Below, piece after piece: positions 43,938 to 51,820 of a stretch of DNA of 64,000 nt. Below the pieces are notes generated by a model. That model did no database searches, was not told the DNA's origin, and was given only the letters and a program-made list of their open reading frames with translations. The DNA lies in NCBI RefSeq assembly GCF_905175375.1, contig NZ_CAJIMS010000001.1:1488001-1552000 (forward strand). The letters run 5' to 3'. The translations under genes and the position numbers were made by a program. Source of the DNA: Chryseobacterium aquaeductus (GTDB lineage Bacteria; Bacteroidota; Bacteroidia; Flavobacteriales; Weeksellaceae). The stretch's first letter is position 1. The number at the start of each line of letters is the position of its first letter.

Positions 43938-45179
43938 ATGAACGAACAGTACACAGAAGAAAGCAAATTTGAATATCTAAAGGGCGATAAAGTTCTTTGG
44001 ATGGTCATTATTGTGATCTCTATTTTCTCGATTTTCCCGGTGTATTCTGCAAGTTCAAATTTAGAATACATTGTCAATAACGGAACTACGACCGGTCACG
44101 TGATGAAGCACATGTTTTTTGTGATTTTGGGATTGGCAATTATGAGAGGCGTAGGCTTTTTCAAATATGAATACATCGGAAAACTCAGCAGCATTTTCTT
44201 GGGTTTAATGATTATTTTATTGGTGGTCACCATGTTTACCGGGCAAACCATAGACGGAGCAAGTGCTTCGAGATGGCTGAAAATTCCGGGTACACCAATT
44301 TCCTTTCAGCCTTCATCATTTGCGTTTCTGATGTTGATCATTTATTTGTGTAGATATTTAACCAAAAAAATAACGAGAGAGCGAACTGTTGGTGAAAATA
44401 TAGGCTTTATTTTCGGACCAATTTTGTTGGTTTTTGTTCTTGTGGCAAAAGATAACGGCTCTACAGCATTAATGATTTTAATGGTTTCTGTAATTGTTTT
44501 AGTCATCGGTCAGCTTCACTGGAAGTACATTGCAGGGTTTATTTCATCATCATTTGTAGCGATCGTGTTGTTTTTATTGGTTGCTTTAAATACTAATCTT
44601 ATTGGTGGAAACCGTGTACATACATGGATGAGCCGTATCGAAACATTTACCTCAAGCAAAGCCAAAACTGCTGATGTAGACGATGAAAGTGTAAAGGCAA
44701 AAAACTATCAGGTCATGCAGGCAAAAGCTGCCATCGTTCATGGCGGAATTACCGGAATGGGACCAGGGAAAAGTGCATTAAAACAAATGTTGCCGCAGTC
44801 TGCGTCTGATTTTATTTTTGCGGTAATTGTTGAAGAATATGGTGTAATCGGAGCAGCATTTCTCATCAGTATGTATCTCATTATGATCATCAGAATTGTA
44901 ATGATTGCGAGTAAAATGCCCGCATTTTTCGGGTCGTTGCTTGTGCTCAGTCTCGGGGTTATGATTTTTATACAGCTAGCGGTAAACATTGCCGTTGCAG
45001 TCAATCTGATTCCTGTTACAGGGCAGCCGCTGCCACTCATAAGTTATGGAGGAACATCAATGCTGGTAACTTATATTCAGTTAGGAATAATATTAAATGT
45101 AAGCTCAAGAATCCAGATATATGATGAAGAAGGAATGGGCAAAAAGCAAAGTATCGTCGAAATAAATGATATTGCTTAA
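43938..45179 (+). CDS. ftsW: Peptidoglycan glycosyltransferase FtsW (SEDS family)
   Basis: A 413-residue SEDS protein with about ten membrane spans. Diagnostic parts are ASRWLKIPGTPISFQPSSFA, KDNGSTALMILMV, NYQVMQAKAAIVHGGITGMGPG, DFIFAVIVEEYGVIGA and LPLISYGGTSMLV. It polymerises lipid II at the septum together with FtsI. The C-terminal tail is short and cytoplasmic. It lies 11 bp after murD and 11 bp before a small hypothetical gene. Confidence 0.95.
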   Translation: MNEQYTEESKFEYLKGDKVLWMVIIVISIFSIFPVYSASSNLEYIVNNGTTTGHVMKHMFFVILGLAIMRGVGFFKYEYIGKLSSIFLGLMIILLVVTMFTGQTIDGASASRWLKIPGTPISFQPSSFAFLMLIIYLCRYLTKKITRERTVGENIGFIFGPILLVFVLVAKDNGSTALMILMVSVIVLVIGQLHWKYIAGFISSSFVAIVLFLLVALNTNLIGGNRVHTWMSRIETFTSSKAKTADVDDESVKAKNYQVMQAKAAIVHGGITGMGPGKSALKQMLPQSASDFIFAVIVEEYGVIGAAFLISMYLIMIIRIVMIASKMPAFFGSLLVLSLGVMIFIQLAVNIAVAVNLIPVTGQPLPLISYGGTSMLVTYIQLGIILNVSSRIQIYDEEGMGKKQSIVEINDIA

Positions 45180-45190
45180 AACATAACAAA

Positions 45191-45433
45191 ATGGAAATAA
45201 GACAAATTACATTTGCCGGTAATAAAAATCTAGAAAACCCGATAGTTTTTGACAAAAGCGAAGACATCAACAATTTTCTTGAAACATTCAGATTGGAAGT
45301 CGGTGAGATTATAGAGCTCAATGATGCGATGTATACCGTGAAAAATATGTCGGAAAAAGATGTTGACGGTAAAAATGAAATTTCGGTCGATGTAGAATTT
45401 ATTGATCTGATTGAAAATCAACCGACAGCTTAA
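45191..45433 (+). CDS. Small hypothetical protein between ftsW and murG
   Basis: An 80-residue acidic protein (MEIRQITFAGNKNLENPIVF ... SVDVEFIDLIENQP) with no signal peptide, membrane span or recognised motif. It seems to have strands and one central helix (SEDINNFLETFRLEVGEI). The spacing (11 bp after ftsW, 10 bp before murG) and direction show that it is part of the dcw transcript. I do not recognise the family. Confidence 0.65.
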   Translation: MEIRQITFAGNKNLENPIVFDKSEDINNFLETFRLEVGEIIELNDAMYTVKNMSEKDVDGKNEISVDVEFIDLIENQPTA

Positions 45434-45443
45434 AATCGATACA

Positions 45444-46577
45444 ATGAGCAAAAAATTGAAAGTATTATTATCAGGAGGAGGAACAGGTGGTCACATCTTT
45501 CCTGCGATTGCTATTGCAGACGAAATCAGAAAAAGATTTCCTGATGCAGAATTTTTGTTCATTGGTGCTAACGGGAAAATGGAAATGGAAAAAGTTCCTC
45601 AGGCTGGCTATAAAATCGAAGGAATCGACATCTCCGGAATCGACAGAGGAAATATATTATCCAATTTGGGTTTGCCTATCAAGATTTTGAAAAGTTTATC
45701 TAAATCTAAAAGAATAATTAAAAATTTCTCTCCGGATTTTGCAGTGGGAACGGGTGGTTTCGCAAGCGGACCTGCCTTGTACGAAGCCAGCAAAATAGGC
45801 ATTCCGATTTTTATTCAGGAACAAAATGCGCATGCAGGAGTAACGAATAAAATTTTAAGTAAAAAAGCAAAAGCCGTTTTTACAGCTTATCCGAAAGTGG
45901 AAGGTTTTCCGTCTGAAAAAATAAAGTTTTTAGGGAATCCAATACGTGAAAATATCATCTCAGGAATGCAGGAATCCTCTCAGGCAAAAGAAAAAATGGG
46001 TTTAGATCAAAGTAAGCTCACAATTTTGTCAGTTGGTGGTTCTTTAGGTTCAAGAACATTAAACAACGGTTGGAAAGATAATTTAGATCAACTAAAAGAA
46101 AAAGGTTATCAATTAATCTGGCAAACCGGAAAACTGGATTATAAGGAAATTGTTGAAAGTTGTAAGTTGCCAGTTGATGGAAATTCCGACAGCCAACAAC
46201 CAGGAACCAACAACCAGATCCAAATAAAGGAATTCATTAAAGACATGGAAACTGCCTATTCAGCAGCTGATGTCATTGTTTCAAGAGCGGGTGCGATTGC
46301 CATTTCAGAATTGGCTGTAGCTCAAAAACCTGTTTTATTGGTTCCGTTTCCATTTGCAGCGGAAGATCATCAAACGAAAAATGCAATGACTCTGGTTGAA
46401 AAAAACGCAGCTAAAATGGTAAAAGACTCTGAAATGCAGGAAAAATTCTGGAGTACATTATCAGAAATCTGCGATAACGAAAATGTAAGAAAAGAAATGT
46501 CTGAAAATCTGAAATATTTTGCCAAACCCAATGCGGCGAAAGAGATTGTGGATGAGATATTTAAAATAATTAAGTAA
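45444..46577 (+). CDS. murG: UDP-GlcNAc:lipid I N-acetylglucosaminyltransferase
   Basis: A 377-residue GT28 enzyme making lipid II. Seen are LLSGGGTGGHIFPAIAIADEI (N-terminus, G-loop 1), GTGGFASGPALYEASKIGIP, FIQEQNAHAGVTN, GNPIRENI, SVGGSLGSRTLN and SRAGAIAISELAVAQKPVLLVPFPFAAEDHQ. Residues 237-258 (VESCKLPVDGNSDSQQPG...) form an unusual Cys/Asn/Gln/Ser-rich loop coded by repeat-like DNA (46151-46220). Start at 45444 is chosen over an in-frame start inside the previous gene. The stop overlaps the next ATG by 1 nt. Confidence 0.94.
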   Translation: MSKKLKVLLSGGGTGGHIFPAIAIADEIRKRFPDAEFLFIGANGKMEMEKVPQAGYKIEGIDISGIDRGNILSNLGLPIKILKSLSKSKRIIKNFSPDFAVGTGGFASGPALYEASKIGIPIFIQEQNAHAGVTNKILSKKAKAVFTAYPKVEGFPSEKIKFLGNPIRENIISGMQESSQAKEKMGLDQSKLTILSVGGSLGSRTLNNGWKDNLDQLKEKGYQLIWQTGKLDYKEIVESCKLPVDGNSDSQQPGTNNQIQIKEFIKDMETAYSAADVIVSRAGAIAISELAVAQKPVLLVPFPFAAEDHQTKNAMTLVEKNAAKMVKDSEMQEKFWSTLSEICDNENVRKEMSENLKYFAKPNAAKEIVDEIFKIIK

Positions 46578-47224
46578 TGATAAAAGGACTTTCAACTTAT
46601 CGAAAATTCATCTATGAAGATGATGCTTTAGAATTACTAGAAATTCTGAAACAGAATCACATTACTTACGAATTGGTAAATAATTCATCTCAGTTAGATT
46701 CTAATTTTGGAGCGGATATCAACACTAAACAATTTGAGCTAAAAATTCACAAGGATGATTTTGAACAGGCTGAAAAATTAGAGGAAGAACTTATTAAAAA
46801 TGAGCTCGAAAATGTAGAAGAAGATTATCATTTATTTGATTATTCTGATGAAGAATTAATGGAAATCGTGATCAAGAAGGAAGAGTGGAGCAAATTTGAT
46901 TATCTGTTGGCTCAGAAAATTTTAAAAGAAAGAGGGAAGGAAGTAAACCCAGAGCTCATTAATGTTATCAATAAACAAAGAGTAAAGGATCTTGCAACGC
47001 AAGAAACAAGTCCTACATGGCTTATCATTATTGGTTATGTAACTGCAATACTTGGTGGCTTTTTGGGGATATTTATAGGAGCTTATTTAATGTATTATAA
47101 AAAAGCACTTCCGAATGGTGACAGAATATATGGTTTTGATAGAAATGATAGAAGCCACGGACAAAATATTTTAATTCTATCAGCGATTGCATTTTTTGTC
47201 TGGATGGGAATTAAACTTTTTTAG
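46577..47224 (+). CDS. DUF2007-like protein with C-terminal membrane helices
   Basis: A 215-residue protein. Residues 1-70 (KFIYEDDALELLEILKQNHITYEL ... LKIHKDDFEQAEKL) match the PII-like fold of DUF2007 'putative signal-transducing' proteins. A charged helical region (85-140) follows, then two membrane helices (WLIIIGYVTAILGGFLGIFIGAYLMYY broken in the middle, and ILILSAIAFFVWMGIKLF). Its role is unknown. It is coupled to murG by a 1-nt overlap and precedes murC by 17 bp, so it belongs to the dcw transcript, where it is not a standard member. Confidence 0.72.
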   Translation: MIKGLSTYRKFIYEDDALELLEILKQNHITYELVNNSSQLDSNFGADINTKQFELKIHKDDFEQAEKLEEELIKNELENVEEDYHLFDYSDEELMEIVIKKEEWSKFDYLLAQKILKERGKEVNPELINVINKQRVKDLATQETSPTWLIIIGYVTAILGGFLGIFIGAYLMYYKKALPNGDRIYGFDRNDRSHGQNILILSAIAFFVWMGIKLF

Positions 47225-47241
47225 TTAATAATAATTTAGAA

Positions 47242-48600
47242 ATGAACAATTTAGAAACATATCAAAAATTTTATTTCGTTGGAATCGGAGGTATTGGGAT
47301 GAGCGCTTTGGCGCGCTATTTCCATGCTTCGGGCAAAAACGTTTTGGGCTACGATAAAACCAACACAAAACTGACTCAACTGTTGATGAGTGAAGGAATT
47401 GATATTGTTTTTGAAGATGTTATTAATGAAAAAATCACTTCTTTAGAGAAGGAAAAAACATTGGTAATTTATACTCCGGCGATCAAAAAGCTTGGGATTT
47501 TAGATTATTTCAATGAAAATCAGTTTGAAGTTTTAAAACGTGCAAAAGTTTTAGGTTTAATTACCGAAAACACAGACTGCATCGCTGTTGCTGGAACTCA
47601 TGGAAAAACAACGACTTCTACTTTGGTTTCACATTTATGTAAAGAAGCAGATTTGCCATTTTCATGTTTTTTAGGTGGAATTTCAGAGAATTTCAAATCA
47701 AATTTCTTGTTTAATGGAACTGAATATTCTGTGGTGGAAGCCGATGAATATGACAGAAGTTTCCTTAACCTTTCTCCGGATTGGGCGGTGATTACTTCTA
47801 CGGATGCCGATCATTTGGATATTTATGGTGATAAAAATACGATTGAAGAAGGTTTCAGACAGTTTGCAGCTTTAGTTCCTGAAGACAAACAGCTTTTTGT
47901 AAGAAAAGGAATTGACATCGGAAGAGCTCATAAAACCTACGCCGTAAACGAAGAAGCTGATTATTTTTCAGACAATCTTCGCATGGATTATGATAAAATC
48001 TACTTCGATTTTCATACTCCGACAGAAACCGTAAAAGATTTTGTTTGGGATGTTCCGGGAATTCACAATGTAGAAAATGCAACAGTTGCTTTGGCTATTC
48101 TGCATAATCTGGGAGTTGATTTTGAAACTTTAAAGAAAGCGATTGCCAATTTTAAAGGCATCAAAAGAAGATATACAAAACATATTTATCCGAGTGGGAA
48201 AATTTATATCGATGATTATGCGCATCATCCCACAGAGATTAATGCTGTTGTTGGTTCTATCAAAACTTTTTATCCTGATAAAAAATTATTGGTGGTTTTC
48301 CAGCCACATTTGTTTAGCCGCACGAGAGATTTTGTGGATGGATTTGCCGAAAGTTTAAGCAATTCTGAAGAGTTGATTTTGTTGGATATTTATCCTGCAA
48401 GAGAGCTTCAGGAAAATTTTGAAGGCATCACTTCAGATTGGTTACTGGAAAAAGTGACTTTAGATAAAAAAGAAATTTCAAATTTATCTGAGGCTTTTAA
48501 TAAAATAAAAGAAAAGGAGTTTGATATTTTGTTAACGGTCGGAGCAGGGAATATCGATACGTTGTATGATCCGATTTGTGAGTGGTTAGGAAATAATTAA
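47242..48600 (+). CDS. murC: UDP-N-acetylmuramate:L-alanine ligase
   Basis: A 452-residue Mur ligase. N-terminal YFVGIGGIGMSALARYFHASG, P-loop AVAGTHGKTTTSTLVSHL, VVEADEYDRSFLNLSPDW, DADHLDIYGDK, IDDYAHHPTEINAVV and VFQPHLFSRTRDFVDGF are all conserved. It adds the first amino acid to UDP-MurNAc. It is followed by a repeat-flanked non-dcw gene before ftsQ. Confidence 0.96.
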   Translation: MNNLETYQKFYFVGIGGIGMSALARYFHASGKNVLGYDKTNTKLTQLLMSEGIDIVFEDVINEKITSLEKEKTLVIYTPAIKKLGILDYFNENQFEVLKRAKVLGLITENTDCIAVAGTHGKTTTSTLVSHLCKEADLPFSCFLGGISENFKSNFLFNGTEYSVVEADEYDRSFLNLSPDWAVITSTDADHLDIYGDKNTIEEGFRQFAALVPEDKQLFVRKGIDIGRAHKTYAVNEEADYFSDNLRMDYDKIYFDFHTPTETVKDFVWDVPGIHNVENATVALAILHNLGVDFETLKKAIANFKGIKRRYTKHIYPSGKIYIDDYAHHPTEINAVVGSIKTFYPDKKLLVVFQPHLFSRTRDFVDGFAESLSNSEELILLDIYPARELQENFEGITSDWLLEKVTLDKKEISNLSEAFNKIKEKEFDILLTVGAGNIDTLYDPICEWLGNN

Positions 48601-48644
48601 TTCAACACAAAGCGCACAGAGAATTTCTTTTTAATGCGAATGAG

Positions 48645-48737
48645 GTTTCACAGAGCCGCCTCGCTTATAAAAGCAAAACGTGAAAGTAATATTTAATACT
48701 ACGTAATTCCTCTGTAAGCGAAGAGGCTTTGCGAAAC
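48645..48737. repeat. Inverted pair of 23-nt repeats left of the GxxExxY gene
   Basis: The 23-mer TAAGCGA[A/G]G[A/C]GGCT[T/C]TG[C/T]GAAAC occurs in reverse orientation at 48645-48667 and direct at 48715-48737. A third copy lies right of the gene (49204-49226). The two left copies can form a large hairpin. Confidence 0.75.
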
Positions 48738-48802
48738 TGATGAATAAAAGATATTATAAAAAAGCTTTGTGAACATTAAGTTCCAAAAAATAAAACACAC
48801 AA

Positions 48803-49186
48803 ATGAATGAAAACGAAATTTCGGCGATTATAATTGATGCAGGATTGAAAGTTCATAGAAGTCTTGGACAAGGTTTATACGAAACAGTATATGAACAATG
48901 TCTTAATTATGAATTAAAAAATAGAGGACTTTTGGTAGAAAGACAGAAATTTCTTTCGATACAATATGAAAATTTAAAAGTTGAAAATGCATTTAAAATT
49001 GATTTGTTAGTTGAAAACAAAGTTGTTATAGAAATTAAAGCTCAAGATGCTTTAGATAATTTTCACAGTGCTCAATTATTAAATTATTTAAAATTAGGAA
49101 ACTACAAATTGAGTTTATTGTTAAATTTTAATTCTAAACTTTTTAAAACCGGAATTAATAGAGTAATAAACGGATATATAAAATAA
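48803..49186 (+). CDS. GxxExxY protein
   Basis: A 127-residue protein of the GxxExxY family: GLKVHRSLGQGLYETVYEQC (name-giving G-x-x-E-x-x-Y near 22-28), ENAFKIDLLVENKVVIEIKA with a PD-(D/E)XK-like D...E-x-K core, and SAQLLNYLKLGNYKLSLLLNF. The fold suggests a nuclease-like protein, but no function is established. It is flanked by related repeats and sits between murC and ftsQ, pointing to a mobile or recently inserted cassette. Confidence 0.9.
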   Translation: MNENEISAIIIDAGLKVHRSLGQGLYETVYEQCLNYELKNRGLLVERQKFLSIQYENLKVENAFKIDLLVENKVVIEIKAQDALDNFHSAQLLNYLKLGNYKLSLLLNFNSKLFKTGINRVINGYIK

Positions 49187-49203
49187 CAGCATTCTAGCTT
49201 AAA

Positions 49204-49226
49204 TAAGCGAAGCGGCTTTGTGAAAC
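49204..49226 (+). repeat. 23-nt repeat right of the GxxExxY gene
   Basis: Direct copy of the repeat at 48715 (20/23 or better). Both copies are followed after 20-30 nt by AGCTTTGTGAAC and a GTTC-like end, so the homology extends to roughly 60 nt. Confidence 0.75.
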
Positions 49227-49272
49227 TAAAAAAGAAAAAGCTTTGTGAACTTAGTGTTCAAACAGAAGAAAG

Positions 49273-50244
49273 ATGAAAAATAAATACAGAATTTTAAAAA
49301 TTGCCATCACAGTGATCATTCTTGGGTTCCTGCTGAGTTTCTCTTTGAAGAAATTTAGTGGTCAGAAGATTACGGACGAGAGAATTTCTGTAAAAATGAA
49401 TGAGAAAACTCCGGTTTATTTTATTGATGAAAAAGATATTAAACAAATCGTCATTAAAGAAAATCCGTCAGGAAAAGTTGGAGATTTAAATATTCCGGAA
49501 CTGGAAAAGAAAATTAATGCACTTCCGGCGGTTGACAGTGCCAATGTTTATTTAAATTTAAATGGAAAGCTGAATTTAGACATCAAACAGCGAGTTCCTG
49601 TTTTCAGGTTAAATAATGATGGGAAAGATTTTTATGTAGACGAAAAAGGAACAGAATTTCCGACTTCCAGAACCTATTCGCATCCTTGTATGTTGGTGAC
49701 GGGTGATGTAAAGAAAGAAGAATATGAGAAGCTGGGTGAATTGGTTGACAAAATCGATAAAGACGATTTTAGTAAAAAATATTTCATTGGAATTTCAAAA
49801 TATAAAGACAGCTATAATCTCCTCACAAGCGAAGGAAATTATAAAGTGGAGATTGGAGATTTAGAAAATATTGAATTAAAAGTAAAAGGTTTTAAAACTT
49901 TTGTTGAGAAATACCTAGTATTCCAGGATCCTCAGAAATATAGTATGGTTTCAGTAAAATATCAAAATCAAATTGTAACGACTCTAAATCCTTATTTTAA
50001 AGAAAACGACAGTATTTTAAAAGCAGGACATAAAGATTTGGCAAAAGTTCCCACAGTTTCTACAGTAAAAAGAGCAGCAACAAAGGAAAAACCGGCAATC
50101 TTGAAGAAAGCGATGACAACTTCTTCAAAGCCTAAACAAAGTACAAAGCCAAAAGTAGTTGACAAACCCAAAGAGAAAAAGATAGTTCCGGAAAAGAAAA
50201 CTGCTACAAAGCCCAAGACTAAAGCAAAGGTTAAAATAGAATAA
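49273..50244 (+). CDS. ftsQ: Cell division protein FtsQ
   Basis: A 323-residue bitopic protein: one membrane helix (ILKIAITVIILGFLLSFSL, about 6-25), a POTRA-like domain (PVYFIDEKDIKQIVI ... LEKKINALPAVDSANVYLNLNGKLNLDIKQRVPVFRL split over two strands) and the FtsQ/DivIB beta domain. The C-terminal 70 residues form a basic Lys/Pro/Thr-rich tail not found in Proteobacterial FtsQ. The gene order murC-(cassette)-ftsQ-ftsA-ftsZ supports the call. Confidence 0.9.
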   Translation: MKNKYRILKIAITVIILGFLLSFSLKKFSGQKITDERISVKMNEKTPVYFIDEKDIKQIVIKENPSGKVGDLNIPELEKKINALPAVDSANVYLNLNGKLNLDIKQRVPVFRLNNDGKDFYVDEKGTEFPTSRTYSHPCMLVTGDVKKEEYEKLGELVDKIDKDDFSKKYFIGISKYKDSYNLLTSEGNYKVEIGDLENIELKVKGFKTFVEKYLVFQDPQKYSMVSVKYQNQIVTTLNPYFKENDSILKAGHKDLAKVPTVSTVKRAATKEKPAILKKAMTTSSKPKQSTKPKVVDKPKEKKIVPEKKTATKPKTKAKVKIE

Positions 50245-50328
50245 AAAAAGCCTTAAAAGGGCGACATGTTAAAGGATAGATTTTAATTCTATCAAATAAT
50301 AAGAAAATAAATCAAATCGATATAAACA

Positions 50329-51717
50329 ATGGAAAATCAAGAGTATTCAGTAGGTCTTGACATCGGGACAACCAAAATTGTCGCCATTGTCGGAAGGAGG
50401 AATGCCCACGGGAAAATAGAAATTCTCGGTGTTGGTAAGGCCAAAAGTCTAGGAGTTCATAAAGGTATTGTGAATAATATTTCACAAACTATCAACTCTA
50501 TCAAAGCAGCTGTGGCAGAGGCACAGTCTAGCGCAGGAGTTCCTATTCATAAGGTCACTGTAGGAATTGCGGGCAAACACATTCGTTCGCTGCAGCATTC
50601 AGATTACATTATGCGTGAGAATCCGGACAGATTCATCACAGATGATGACATTGAAGCATTAAAAGATCAGGTGAAAAAGCTTGTGATGTTACCTGGCGAG
50701 GAAATTATTCATGTCTTACCGCAGGAATATAAGGTTGATTCAGAAGGTGAAATTCAGGAGCCTGTCGGAATGCACGGAAAACGTCTGGAAGCCAATTTTC
50801 ATGTTGTTGTAGGACAAATGGGAAGCATCAGAAACATCGCAAGATGCGTAAGAGAAGCTGGTTTGGAGATGGAAGCGCTCACTTTAGAGCCTTTAGCATC
50901 TTCTGAAGCAGTTTTGACTAAAGAAGAAAAAGAAGCGGGAGTAGCAATCGTAGACATTGGTGGTGGTACTACGGATATTGCTATTTTTAAAGATAATATC
51001 ATTCGTCATACTTGCGTCATCCCTTACGGAGGAGGAATTATCACGGAAGACATCAAAGAAGGTTGTTCAATTATTGAAAAGCACGCCGAGCAATTAAAGG
51101 TTAAGTTCGGTTCTGCAGTTCCTGAGTTGGAAAAAGACAGCACTTTTGTAACGATTCCGGGACTTCACGGAAGACCTGATAAAGAAATTTCTCTTAAAAC
51201 TTTAGCACAAATTATCAATGCGAGAGTGGAAGAAATTTTGGAAATGGTCAACACCGAATTAAAAGCTTATGGAGCATTCGAACAAAAGAAAAAACTAATT
51301 GCAGGAATCGTTCTTACAGGTGGTGGTTCAAATTTGAAACATCTTCGTCAGCTTGCAAATTACACAACAGGATTCGACAGCAGAATTGGTTTTGCAAATG
51401 AATATATTGCAAACGATAAAAACCAGTATCTTAAAGGACCGGAATTTGCAACGTCTATCGGTCTACTGATGGAAAGTTTGAAAATAAGAGATAAAAAAAT
51501 ACTTTCTGTAACTGAAGAAGATATTGTAGCTGAGATTGAGACGAAAACTGAACAGACGGTACAGCAAACGATCTCTCAAACAAATATTGAAACTGAGGCT
51601 TATGCTTCGTCGATACAGGCAGAAACTCCTCAGGAATTGCAACAGCGAAGAATGAAACCTACTTTCGGACAGTCTCTGATGGAGAAAGTAAAAAAATTCT
51701 TTGAAGAAGTAGAATAA
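50329..51717 (+). CDS. ftsA: Cell division protein FtsA
   Basis: A 462-residue actin-like protein that tethers FtsZ to the membrane. Phosphate 1 motif GLDIGTTKIVAIVG, the 1C domain, phosphate 2 AIVDIGGGTTDIAIF and adenosine motif GIVLTGGGSNLKHL are present. The C-terminal end MEKVKKFFEEVE is the expected amphipathic membrane-targeting helix, separated by a 50-residue Gln/Thr/Glu-rich linker. Confidence 0.96.
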   Translation: MENQEYSVGLDIGTTKIVAIVGRRNAHGKIEILGVGKAKSLGVHKGIVNNISQTINSIKAAVAEAQSSAGVPIHKVTVGIAGKHIRSLQHSDYIMRENPDRFITDDDIEALKDQVKKLVMLPGEEIIHVLPQEYKVDSEGEIQEPVGMHGKRLEANFHVVVGQMGSIRNIARCVREAGLEMEALTLEPLASSEAVLTKEEKEAGVAIVDIGGGTTDIAIFKDNIIRHTCVIPYGGGIITEDIKEGCSIIEKHAEQLKVKFGSAVPELEKDSTFVTIPGLHGRPDKEISLKTLAQIINARVEEILEMVNTELKAYGAFEQKKKLIAGIVLTGGGSNLKHLRQLANYTTGFDSRIGFANEYIANDKNQYLKGPEFATSIGLLMESLKIRDKKILSVTEEDIVAEIETKTEQTVQQTISQTNIETEAYASSIQAETPQELQQRRMKPTFGQSLMEKVKKFFEEVE

Positions 51718-51771
51718 AAGAATAAACGATAAAAGATCAATGATAATAGATAATCGCTCATAGATTATTAG

Positions 51772-51802
51772 TCATTCATCACTTATCATTCATCACTTAT
51801 CA
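51772..51802 (+). repeat. 14-nt tandem repeat between ftsA and ftsZ
   Basis: TCATTCATCACTTA occurs twice in direct succession (51772-51785, 51786-51799) and begins a third time (TCA). It is part of a 100-bp low-complexity spacer. Confidence 0.75.
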
Positions 51803-51820
51803 ATTATTAAAAATATACGT

